From: Ochrobactrum chromiisoli
Lineage (GTDB): Bacteria; Pseudomonadota; Alphaproteobacteria; Rhizobiales; Rhizobiaceae
Direction of reading: 5' to 3'
Assembly: GCF_026241335.1 (NCBI RefSeq)
Contig: NZ_JAPHAV010000001.1
Coordinates: forward strand, 186,001 to 250,000
DNA length: 64,000 nucleotides
In this document: positions 56,993-64,000 of the stretch, piece after piece
Layout: each line of letters begins with the position of its first letter
How positions within the stretch are numbered: position 1 is the stretch's first letter
Position numbers and translations under genes: made by a program
The notes under the pieces: model-generated
Database searches by the model: none
Told to the model about the DNA's origin: nothing
Seen by the model: the letters and a program-made list of their open reading frames with translations, nothing else

Positions 56993-57024
56993 GCGTTTGC
57001 CGGGCAAATTTTTTCCGGCAACGC
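56993..57024 (+). promoter_or_regulatory. Overlapping alternative hairpins before metK
   Basis: A short terminator-like hairpin (TTTGC-CGG-GCAAA then TTTTTT, 56996-57014) lies inside a longer hairpin whose arms (GCGTTTGCCGG at 56993 and CCGGCAACGC ending at 57024) cannot form at the same time. It is either the terminator of the upstream gene or an attenuator-like switch. Confidence 0.45.
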
Positions 57025-57167
57025 GGTGTCGCAACAAGAATATGCATTGACGGTTTAATCCCAACTTCGCTAACACAAACATGTGCCCGGACCCTGTTTA
57101 TTGTTCCGGGCGCTACTGTGTTTCCATAACGGATCGTCGTCCGTTGGATTTTCAAGAGGGGTTACCC

Positions 57168-58433
57168 GTGTCGCGCAGTTCTTATCTCTTCACCAGCGAA
57201 TCGGTGTCCGAAGGTCATCCGGACAAGGTTTGCGATCGTATTTCCGATGAAATCGTAGACATGATCTACAAGGAGGCGCGCCGTTCGGGCGTTGACCCCT
57301 GGTCCGTCCGCGTCGCATGTGAAACGCTGGCCACCACCAATCGCGTGGTTATTGCCGGCGAGGTGCGCGTGCCTGAAACGTTCCTGAAGAAGAATAAGGA
57401 CGGCACAATTGCGCATGACAAGAATGGTCACCCGCTGATCAATCCTTCACGTTTCCGTTCAGCTGCGCGTAAAGCGATCCGCGAAATTGGCTATGAGCAG
57501 GACGGCTTTAACTGGCGCACCGTGAAGATTGATGTGCTTTTGCACCCGCAATCGGCCGATATTGCGCAGGGCGTGGACAACGCAGCCGACCGTCAGGGCG
57601 AAGAAGGTGCGGGCGATCAGGGCATCATGTTTGGCTATGCCTGCCGCGAGACCCCTGATCTCATGCCGGCGCCGATTTATTATTCGCACAAGATTCTCGA
57701 AAAGCTCGCAGAAGCCCGCCACAAGGGCGAAGGCGATCCGGGCAAGCTCGGCCCTGATGCCAAAAGCCAGGTAACCGTGCGTTATGAGAACGGCGAGGCT
57801 GCGGAAGTAACCCAGATCGTTCTTTCCACACAGCATCTGGATGCAAGCTGGGATTCCAGCAAGGTTCGCTCCGTTGTCGAACCCTATATTCGCGAGGCGC
57901 TTGGCGATCTTCCGATTGCCGCAAACTGCAACTGGTACATCAACCCGACCGGCAAATTCGTCATCGGCGGACCGGATGGCGATGCAGGCCTGACAGGCCG
58001 CAAGATCATCGTGGACACCTATGGCGGCGCAGCTCCGCATGGCGGCGGTGCCTTTTCGGGCAAGGACACGACCAAGGTTGATCGTTCCGCAGCTTATGCC
58101 GCGCGCTATCTTGCCAAGAATGTCGTTGCTGCCAATCTTGCAGACCGTTGCACGATCCAGCTTTCCTACGCTATCGGCGTCGCACAGCCGCTTTCCGTCT
58201 ATGTCGATCTGCATGGCACGGGCAAGGTGGAAGAAGCAGCCGTTGAGGACGCCCTGCGCAAGGTTATGGACCTGTCGCCAAGCGGCATCCGCAAACATCT
58301 TGATCTTAACAAGCCGATCTATGCCAAGACGTCGTCCTACGGTCACTTTGGCCGCAAGCCGGGTCGTGATGGTTCTTTCTCATGGGAAAAAACCGATCTC
58401 ACAAAGGCATTGAAGAGCGCTCTTTCAGCGTGA
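57168..58433 (+). CDS. metK: S-adenosylmethionine synthetase
   Basis: A 421-residue MetK that makes SAM from methionine and ATP. Signatures are [34 protein letters not shown] and [23 protein letters not shown]. The frame is open from an ATG at 57081, but that would add 29 residues with no family similarity. GTG 57168 has AGAGGGG 6 bases upstream and gives the standard N-terminus. SAM from this enzyme feeds trmB, miaB and the methyltransferases in the window. I do not recognise a SAM riboswitch in the leader. Confidence 0.96.
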   Translation: MSRSSYLFTSESVSEGHPDKVCDRISDEIVDMIYKEARRSGVDPWSVRVACETLATTNRVVIAGEVRVPETFLKKNKDGTIAHDKNGHPLINPSRFRSAARKAIREIGYEQDGFNWRTVKIDVLLHPQSADIAQGVDNAADRQGEEGAGDQGIMFGYACRETPDLMPAPIYYSHKILEKLAEARHKGEGDPGKLGPDAKSQVTVRYENGEAAEVTQIVLSTQHLDASWDSSKVRSVVEPYIREALGDLPIAANCNWYINPTGKFVIGGPDGDAGLTGRKIIVDTYGGAAPHGGGAFSGKDTTKVDRSAAYAARYLAKNVVAANLADRCTIQLSYAIGVAQPLSVYVDLHGTGKVEEAAVEDALRKVMDLSPSGIRKHLDLNKPIYAKTSSYGHFGRKPGRDGSFSWEKTDLTKALKSALSA

Positions 58434-58443
58434 CTGTTTTTAA

Positions 58444-59145
58444 ATGAGCGATGAAAATCATCCCGTACGTGCGGCCGGAAATTTTTTCGGCCGCCGTCAT
58501 GGCAAGCCGCTTCGTCCGCATCAGAACAGTCTGTTTGAGGATCTGCTGCCGCGCCTGAAACTTGACCCCGACACACCTGCACCGCAGGATTTGCGGACAT
58601 TGTTTGATGCGCCGGTTGAAAATGTGCGTATGGAAATCGGCTTTGGTGGTGGCGAACATCTCCATCATGAGAGCGGCCGTTATCCGCAGTCTGGCTTTAT
58701 CGGTGTCGAGCCTTTCGTCAACGGTATGGCAAAAATGCTCACAGCGCTTCATGACGCGCCACGCCCGAATCTTCGCCTCTATGATGAAGATGCGACCGAT
58801 GTGCTGGATTGGCTGCCGGATGCGTCGCTTTCTGGAATTGACCTGTTTTATCCCGATCCATGGCACAAGCGTCGCCATTGGAAGCGGCGCTTTGTCAGTG
58901 ATGCCAATCTCGATCGTTTCGCACGTCTGCTGAAGCCTGGTGCAAAATTCCGCTTTGCGTCCGATATCGAACATTATGTCAATTGGACGCTTCAGCATTG
59001 CCGCAGACATCCGGCTTTTGAGTGGCAGGCACAAGGCCCGGACGACTGGAACAATGCCTATGATGGCTGGCCGGGAACCCGTTATGAAGCCAAGGCATTT
59101 CGGGAAGGTCGCCGTGCGGCCTACCTCACTTTCATCCGCCTGTAA
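58444..59145 (+). CDS. trmB: tRNA (guanine-N7-)-methyltransferase
   Basis: A 233-residue TrmB that methylates G46 of tRNA. SAM motif I is [15 protein letters not shown] (about residues 62-76), and the TrmB signature [18 protein letters not shown] is near residues 135-152. A C-terminal [22 protein letters not shown] motif completes the family pattern. It starts 10 bases after the metK stop, so it is co-transcribed, and no strong ribosome site is present. A promoter and terminator for the rimP unit follow. Confidence 0.95.
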   Translation: MSDENHPVRAAGNFFGRRHGKPLRPHQNSLFEDLLPRLKLDPDTPAPQDLRTLFDAPVENVRMEIGFGGGEHLHHESGRYPQSGFIGVEPFVNGMAKMLTALHDAPRPNLRLYDEDATDVLDWLPDASLSGIDLFYPDPWHKRRHWKRRFVSDANLDRFARLLKPGAKFRFASDIEHYVNWTLQHCRRHPAFEWQAQGPDDWNNAYDGWPGTRYEAKAFREGRRAAYLTFIRL

Positions 59146-59164
59146 TCTATCTCAGATGCGGGTC

Positions 59165-59193
59165 TTGAAAAAATCAGCATCGGCTGGTATATA
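59165..59193 (+). promoter_or_regulatory. Sigma-70 type promoter of the rimP-nusA-infB unit
   Basis: TTGAAA at 59165-59170 and TATATA at 59188-59193 with a 17-base spacer. Transcription would start near 59200, about 85 bases before rimP. Confidence 0.7.
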
Positions 59194-59218
59194 AGTCTCA
59201 AATTCTTGGTCGTTTGAA

Positions 59219-59251
59219 CAAGAGTGGGCCCTCCCGGACCCGCTCTTTTTT
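59219..59251 (+). terminator. Intrinsic terminator in the rimP leader
   Basis: Arms AGAGTGGG and CCCGCTCT (one G-T pair) followed by six T. It ends trmB transcripts, but also lies downstream of the rimP promoter, so rimP messages must read through it. Confidence 0.75.
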
Positions 59252-59284
59252 GTTACCTGCGGCCCAGTGAAGAAGGTTTATCGA

Positions 59285-59947
59285 GTGAGCGAACACGAAC
59301 AGGCAGCTGAGGCCGTAACCGCAGATGAGCGTATCATTCGCGAAACGGGCATCGATGCAAAAATAGCATCCATTGTGGAGCCGGTGATCAATACGCTGGG
59401 TTTCCGCCTTGTGCGTGTGCGCCTTTCCGGCCTCAATGGCCAGACATTGCAGATCATGGCCGAGCGGTCTGACGGCACCATGACGGTTGAGGATTGTGAA
59501 TTGTTGAGCCGCACCGTGGCTCCGGTTCTCGATGTCGAAGATCCGATCAGCGGCAAGTATCATCTTGAAATCTCGTCGCCGGGTATTGATCGTCCGATGG
59601 TGCGCAAGTCCGATTTTACCGATTGGGCCGGGCACATCGCAAAGGTCGAAACGTCGATTGTTCATGAGGGCCGCAAAAAATTTCGCGGTCGTATCGTGAT
59701 CGGCGATGGCGATTCGGTCGTGATCGAAAGCGATCAGATTTCCTATGGCAATGAGCCCGTCGTTCGCATTCCCTTCGATCTGATTGCGGATGCGCGTCTG
59801 GTTCTGACCGATGATCTGATCCGTGATGCGTTGCGCAAGGACAAAGCTTTGCGTGAAGGCCGCATTCCCGGTGATGATCTGGGCGATGGTCTGCGCGGCG
59901 ATACGGAAGAAGCAGGTTCAGCGGAATCTGAAACGGAAAAGAAATAA
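59285..59947 (+). CDS. rimP: Ribosome maturation factor RimP
   Basis: A 220-residue RimP needed for 30S assembly. The core reads [52 protein letters not shown] and [20 protein letters not shown]. The C-terminal SH3-like domain follows, then an acidic tail. GTG 59285 ([11 protein letters not shown]) has AGAAGG 8 bases upstream; another GTG at 59267 would add six residues. It opens the rimP-nusA-ylxR-infB cluster. Confidence 0.95.
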   Translation: MSEHEQAAEAVTADERIIRETGIDAKIASIVEPVINTLGFRLVRVRLSGLNGQTLQIMAERSDGTMTVEDCELLSRTVAPVLDVEDPISGKYHLEISSPGIDRPMVRKSDFTDWAGHIAKVETSIVHEGRKKFRGRIVIGDGDSVVIESDQISYGNEPVVRIPFDLIADARLVLTDDLIRDALRKDKALREGRIPGDDLGDGLRGDTEEAGSAESETEKK

Positions 59948-60013
59948 GTTTCAAAGTGAGTTTCAGGCGTCCGGTACTCGAAGAAGGCCGGATGCGTCAC
60001 CAAGGAGAGACCT

Positions 60014-61624
60014 ATGGCAGTCAGTGCAAACAGGCTGGAACTTCTGCAGATCGCCGATGCGGTCGCACGTGAGAAGTCAATTGACCGCGAGATCGTTCTT
60101 GCGGCCATGGCCGATGCGATCCAGAAGGCAGCGCGCTCGCGTTATGGTCAGGAAAGCAACATTCGCGCCGACATCAATGCAAAGTCCGGTGAGATTAAGC
60201 TCCAGCGCCTGCTCGAAGTGGTCGAGACTGTCGAAGACTATTCCACGCAGATTTCGCTGTTCACGGCCCGCGACCGCAACCCGGATGCGCAGGTCGGTGA
60301 TTTCATCGCTGATCAATTGCCTCCAATGGACTTCGGTCGTATTGCTGCGCAGTCTGCCAAGCAGGTCATCGTGCAGAAGGTCCGCGAAGCCGAGCGTGAC
60401 CGCCAGTATGATGAATTCAAGGATCGTGTCGGCGAAATCGTCAACGGCACCGTCAAGCGCGTTGAATATGGCAATGTGATTGTCGATCTTGGCCGTGGGG
60501 AAGCAATTGTTCGTCGTGACGAGTTGATCCCGCGCGAAGCATTCCGCTATGGCGACCGTATCCGCGCTTATGTCTATGACGTTCGTCGCGAACAGCGCGG
60601 TCCGCAAATTTTCCTCTCGCGCACCCATCCATCTTTCATGGCGAAGCTGTTCAACATGGAAGTGCCGGAAATTTATGACGGCATCATTGAGATCAAGTCG
60701 GTTGCCCGTGATCCGGGTTCGCGCGCCAAGATCGCCGTTGTTTCGCGTGATGCGTCGATTGATCCGGTCGGTGCCTGCGTTGGTATGCGTGGTTCCCGCG
60801 TTCAGGCCGTTGTTGCCGAATTGCAGGGTGAAAAGATCGACATCATTCCATGGTCGCCAGATGCGGCTTCCTTCATCGTCAATGCGCTTCAGCCTGCTGA
60901 AGTTGCCAAGGTTGTTCTCGATGAAGATGCGGAACGTATTGAAGTTGTGGTTCCGAATGACCAATTATCATTGGCAATTGGTCGTCGCGGTCAGAATGTG
61001 CGCCTTGCGTCGCAGTTGACGGGCTGGGACATTGACATCCTGACCGAAGACGAAGAATCCGAACGTCGCCAGAAGGAATTTGCTGAGCGTTCGAACCTCT
61101 TCATGGAAGCCCTCAACGTTGATGAGATGGTTGGTCAGGTTCTGGCTTCGGAAGGCTTTGCCTCTGTTGAGGAAATTGCTTACGTTGAGCCGGGTGAAAT
61201 CGCTTCCATCGATGGTTTCGATGACGATACGGCTGGTGAAATTCAGGATCGCGCCCGCGAATATCTTGAGCGTATCGAATCCGAACAGGATGAGCGCCGC
61301 AAAGAACTGGGCGTTGAAGACGAACTTCGCGAGCTTCCGGGCCTCACCACAGCCATGTTGGTTGCGGTTGGCGAAGATGGCGTGAAGAGCATCGAAGACT
61401 TCGCCGGTTATGCGGTTGACGATCTGGTCGGCTGGCGTGAGCGCAAGGAAAACGAGACCGTTATACACAGCGGTATCCTGTCGTCGTTCGATGTGTCGCG
61501 CGTTGATGCGGAACAGATGATCCTGACGGCACGTTTGAAGGCTGGCTGGATCACCGAAGATGAGCTGGTCGCGACGGAAGTCGAGGAAGAGCTTGAAGCA
61601 GGCGAGGAAGAAGCCGCTTCGTAA
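60014..61624 (+). CDS. nusA: Transcription termination/antitermination factor NusA
   Basis: A 536-residue NusA. Domain order: RNA-polymerase-binding N-domain (residues 1-125, NRLELLQIADAVAREKSIDRE), S1 domain (about 130-200), two KH domains (SRDASIDPVGACVGMRGSRVQAVVAEL and LAIGRRGQNVRLASQLTGWDIDI). C-terminal acidic repeats of the AR type (EGFASVEEIAYVEPGEIASIDGFDDDTAGEIQ) close it. It regulates pausing, termination and antitermination. AAGGAG precedes the ATG at the usual distance. Confidence 0.97.
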   Translation: MAVSANRLELLQIADAVAREKSIDREIVLAAMADAIQKAARSRYGQESNIRADINAKSGEIKLQRLLEVVETVEDYSTQISLFTARDRNPDAQVGDFIADQLPPMDFGRIAAQSAKQVIVQKVREAERDRQYDEFKDRVGEIVNGTVKRVEYGNVIVDLGRGEAIVRRDELIPREAFRYGDRIRAYVYDVRREQRGPQIFLSRTHPSFMAKLFNMEVPEIYDGIIEIKSVARDPGSRAKIAVVSRDASIDPVGACVGMRGSRVQAVVAELQGEKIDIIPWSPDAASFIVNALQPAEVAKVVLDEDAERIEVVVPNDQLSLAIGRRGQNVRLASQLTGWDIDILTEDEESERRQKEFAERSNLFMEALNVDEMVGQVLASEGFASVEEIAYVEPGEIASIDGFDDDTAGEIQDRAREYLERIESEQDERRKELGVEDELRELPGLTTAMLVAVGEDGVKSIEDFAGYAVDDLVGWRERKENETVIHSGILSSFDVSRVDAEQMILTARLKAGWITEDELVATEVEEELEAGEEEAAS

Positions 61625-61627
61625 AAT

Positions 61628-61673
61628 ATTTAGAGCGTTTCCTTGTTCACTCAAAACAGGAAACGCTCTAAAT
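61628..61673. repeat. Perfect intergenic palindrome between nusA and ylxR
   Basis: Arms ATTTAGAGCGTTTCCT and AGGAAACGCTCTAAAT pair perfectly over 16 bases, with more pairing inside. It resembles the AGAGC-type palindromes common between genes in this order. It may also terminate or stabilise nusA mRNA. Confidence 0.8.
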
Positions 61674-61748
61674 TGAGTTTGATATTGTGATGTGGCTTTA
61701 CCTCTGCTAGGCCGCTGCCAGTTACGTAAGTTGAATAAAAGGCAGTTC

Positions 61749-62378
61749 ATGGCAAAGTCGGCAGCGCGTGTGGAGCAGGATATGAATGACAGAACCTGTA
61801 TCGTCACACGCGAAAGCGGTTCTGCGGATGATCTGATCCGTTTTGTGGCCGGTCCTGATGGTTCGGTTGTGCCGGACTTGAAGCGTAACCTGCCGGGCAG
61901 GGGGTGCTGGGTCAAGGCGGAACGGCGTCTGGTGGACGAAGCTGTCAAGCGCAAGCTGTTTGCGCGGGCGCTGAAGGAAGGTGTAACGCCGCAGGCGGAT
62001 CTTGGCGCACTGGTTGACCAGTTGCTGACGAAATCTGCACTGGGCAGTCTGGCGCTGGCCCGCAAGTCGGGTGCTGTGGTATCCGGATCGACAAAAGTGG
62101 ATCAGGCGATCCGCTCCGGCGCTGCGGCTCTGGTGCTGCACGCGCAGGAAGCCGCCACAGATGGTGTGCGCAAGCTAGATCAGGCGCGACGTGTCGTCGT
62201 GCATATGGATGGCCCCGAAATCCCGGCCTTCTCTCTTTTCAAGGGGGAAGAAATGGATTTGGCATTTGGGGGTGGAAATGTGATACATGCAGCCGTGCTC
62301 GACACAAAGGCAGCCGCCGGGGTCGTGCAACGATTGCTTTTATTGCATCGCTATCGAGGTGAAAGCCCAGTGAATTGA
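61749..62378 (+). CDS. YlxR-like RNA-binding protein with L7Ae-like C-terminus
   Basis: A 209-residue protein. The N-terminal YlxR/DUF448 domain shows RTCIVTRESGSADDLIRFVAGPDGSVVPDLKRNLPGRGCWV (about residues 15-55). The C-terminal half (LLTKSALGSLALARKSGAVVSGSTKVDQAIRSGAAALVLHAQEA) looks like an L7Ae/L30e RNA-binding domain. Its role is unknown beyond likely RNA binding in the nusA-infB cluster. ATG 61749 (MAKSAARVEQ) is preferred over an upstream start at 61692. Confidence 0.9.
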   Translation: MAKSAARVEQDMNDRTCIVTRESGSADDLIRFVAGPDGSVVPDLKRNLPGRGCWVKAERRLVDEAVKRKLFARALKEGVTPQADLGALVDQLLTKSALGSLALARKSGAVVSGSTKVDQAIRSGAAALVLHAQEAATDGVRKLDQARRVVVHMDGPEIPAFSLFKGEEMDLAFGGGNVIHAAVLDTKAAAGVVQRLLLLHRYRGESPVN

Positions 62379-62426
62379 AACGGCGAATTGAAACGGCAGT
62401 CCGACACTGCTGTGGTATAAATTAGT

Positions 62427-62572
62427 AGAGCGGTTCTCTTGAATTCCGAGAATATAGGATCCGCTCTGGAGCATGAACCGGATTGTCGGCTTGATTGGCC
62501 TAACCGGATTATGCGCTGAGGTGGATGACCGGAGCATTATTCAAAATGATCTGATCGCGTGGGATAATGCTC
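62427..62572. repeat. Composite palindromic repeat region in the infB leader
   Basis: It holds an AGAGCGG-type imperfect palindrome (62427-62467) and a perfect pair GAGCATTAT (62532-62540) with ATAATGCTC (62564-62572). The second half shares the 14-mer GCGTGGGATAATGC with the miaB leader repeat. Confidence 0.65.
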
Positions 62573-62611
62573 GGGTAAAGCAGCAGAAGCTGCGAAGGAA
62601 ACGGAAACGTA

Positions 62612-64000
62612 ATGAGCGATAAAACAAACGACGACAAGACGCTGAGCGTCAACTCCAAGAAGACGCTGACCATTAAGCGCCCAGGCGTTGAGCAGAGCAC
62701 CGTGCGCCAGAATTTCAGCCACGGCCGCACAAAGGCTGTCGTCGTTGAAACGAAAAAGCGCAAGTTCTCACGGCCTGATGAGAAGCCTGAAGCGGAAGCG
62801 CCGGCACTCAAGCCTGCAGCGCCTGCGCCTGCGGCTCCAGCACCCGTTGCAGCACCCGCCCCAACACCTGCGGCTCCTGTTGCGCCGGCTCCGGTAGCGG
62901 CAACGCCAGCACCGGCGCCTGCGCCAGTAGCTCCGGTTGCAGCAAAACCGGCCGCTCCCGCGCCGCAGCCGCCAAAGCCTGCGGCACCTGCCGCCGCTGC
63001 ACCGCGCCCGCAGACAGCACAGCATCAGCGTCCGGGCCAGCAGCAGTCTCGCTCTGGTCAGCCACAGCGCTCCGGCCAGCAGCAGCGCCCGCGTCCGTCT
63101 GATCGCTCAGGCATGGTGCTCAACACGCTGTCGCGTTCAGAAATGGATGCACGCCGCCGTGCGCTTGAAGGTGCTTTGGTTCGTGATGCGGAAGATCGCG
63201 TGCGCGCTGCCGAAGAAGCCAAGCGCCGCGCCGAAGAGGATGCACGTCGTGCCAAGGAACGTGAAGAATCCGCTCGCCGTCAGGCTGAAGAAGAAGCACG
63301 TCTGAAGGCGGAAGCGGAAGCCAAGGCACGCGCCGCTGCGGAAGCAGCCAAGCGCGCTCCACAGACAGAAACGCGTTCTCCGGAACGTCGTGATGATCAG
63401 CGCGCCGCGCCGCAGGGTGGACGTCCGCAGCATTCCGGTCGCCCACAGCAGGGTGGTCGTCCCGGTCAGGGACAAGGTCAGCGCCCGGCATCGCCGGCGA
63501 TTGCAGACGTTATTCCAACGGCAAACAAGCCGCTTCCACAGAGCCAGCAGCGCAAGCCCGGTGGCAATGTGGATGACGATGATCGTCGCGGTCCGGCAGG
63601 CGCCCGTCGTGGCACCCCTGCCAAGCCGGAAGTGCGTGCACCAAAGGTTGTTAAGGGTGAAGACGACCGCCGCCGCGGCAAGCTGACGATCTCCAGTAAT
63701 CTGGAAGATGAAGGCCGTTCGCGTTCGCTTTCGGCAATGCGTCGCCGTCAGGAAAAGTTCAAGCGCTCGCAGATGCAGGAAACCCGCGAAAAGATTTCGC
63801 GTGAAGTGGTTATTCCTGAAACGATTACGCTTCAGGAACTCGCACAGCGTATGACCGAGCGTTCGGTTGACATTATCAAGTACCTGATGAAGCAGGGCCA
63901 GATGATGAAGCCGGGCGATGTGGTCGATGCCGATATGGCGCAGTTGATCGCTGAAGAATTCGGCCACACCGTGAAGCGCGTTGCTGAGTCGGACGTTGAA
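62612..64000 (+). CDS. infB: Translation initiation factor IF-2 (5' part)
   Basis: The first 463 codons of IF-2; the frame is open at the window end. The start [25 protein letters not shown] is the standard alphaproteobacterial one. A long alanine/proline-rich segment (about residues 62-140), a glutamine/arginine-rich patch and a highly charged coiled coil (about 175-250, [20 protein letters not shown]) follow. The conserved IF-2 N-terminal domain ([34 protein letters not shown], about residues 397-430) is near the end. The G domain lies beyond the window. It completes the rimP-nusA-ylxR-infB cluster. Confidence 0.96.
   Translation, partial: MSDKTNDDKTLSVNSKKTLTIKRPGVEQSTVRQNFSHGRTKAVVVETKKRKFSRPDEKPEAEAPALKPAAPAPAAPAPVAAPAPTPAAPVAPAPVAATPAPAPAPVAPVAAKPAAPAPQPPKPAAPAAAAPRPQTAQHQRPGQQQSRSGQPQRSGQQQRPRPSDRSGMVLNTLSRSEMDARRRALEGALVRDAEDRVRAAEEAKRRAEEDARRAKEREESARRQAEEEARLKAEAEAKARAAAEAAKRAPQTETRSPERRDDQRAAPQGGRPQHSGRPQQGGRPGQGQGQRPASPAIADVIPTANKPLPQSQQRKPGGNVDDDDRRGPAGARRGTPAKPEVRAPKVVKGEDDRRRGKLTISSNLEDEGRSRSLSAMRRRQEKFKRSQMQETREKISREVVIPETITLQELAQRMTERSVDIIKYLMKQGQMMKPGDVVDADMAQLIAEEFGHTVKRVAESDVE

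Noticed and set aside
56972..57167. SAM riboswitch in the metK leader
   Set aside because: I could not match the SAM-II or SAM/SAH conserved cores; the hairpins present are better explained as a terminator or simple attenuator.
57081..57167. Extended metK start at ATG 57081
   Set aside because: The added residues resemble no MetK; the GTG at 57168 has a strong ribosome site.

Overview
The window is a chromosomal segment of an alphaproteobacterium of the order Hyphomicrobiales. It most probably belongs to the Brucella/Ochrobactrum group: the DnaJ, PstB, TrpB and YbeY proteins read very much like the Brucella proteins as I remember them, and gene order matches that clade (addBA-trxA-folC-accD-trpABF; tsaB-rimI-plsC-miaB-phoH-ybeY-corC-lnt-metK-trmB-rimP-nusA-infB). 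It is mostly core genome. I see no phage, no insertion sequence, no CRISPR array and no rRNA or tRNA gene.

Layout. 1-6200: 3' part of addB, addA and trxA on the plus strand. 6200-12400: a long minus-strand block with tryptophan, fatty-acid and folate genes (trpF, trpB, an unknown gene, trpA, accD, folC) preceded by a YdcF-like gene and a YgjP-like metallopeptidase. 13200-15750: a DUF2852 membrane protein, a BenE-type transporter and an alpha/beta hydrolase, all minus. 16000-22100: the translation cluster infC (AUU start), a methyltransferase, rpmI, rplT, pheS and pheT. 22100-25800: a divergent TetR/MFS pair and an unusual ORF joining a nucleotidyltransferase-like domain to a Gfo/Idh/MocA oxidoreductase. 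26000-29250: dnaK and dnaJ behind a heat-shock promoter. 29500-35470: pmtA-like methyltransferase, FMN reductase, pyrF, DUF1330, an SMP-30 protein, gshB and comM. 35470-37650: small envelope genes. 37700-44260: pstSCAB-phoU-phoB behind a PHO box. 44300-48100: SleB-type lipoprotein, small lipoprotein, M29 aminopeptidase and Dps. 48350-64000: a dense housekeeping block from tsaB to the 5' part of infB.

How the genes work together. The pst/phoU/phoB block takes up phosphate and senses it, and its own response regulator very probably reads the three 11-bp repeats upstream of pstS. The infC-to-pheT and rimP-to-infB blocks build the translation and transcription-elongation machinery. Both are rich in leader elements: a non-AUG start, hairpins, and a promoter followed at once by a terminator. 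Several cell-envelope genes (transglutaminase-like protease, RlpA, SleB) sit beside long AT-rich intergenic stretches, two of which hold perfect CtrA-type TTAA-N7-TTAA sites.

The most unusual signal is in the leaders of the rpmI-rplT and pheST transcription units. Six 44-bp units stand head to tail directly in front of pheS, and two diverged relatives stand in front of rpmI. Every unit carries a short hairpin, and its closing pair changes in a compensatory way between units, which points to selection on RNA structure. I know of no described element that this matches.
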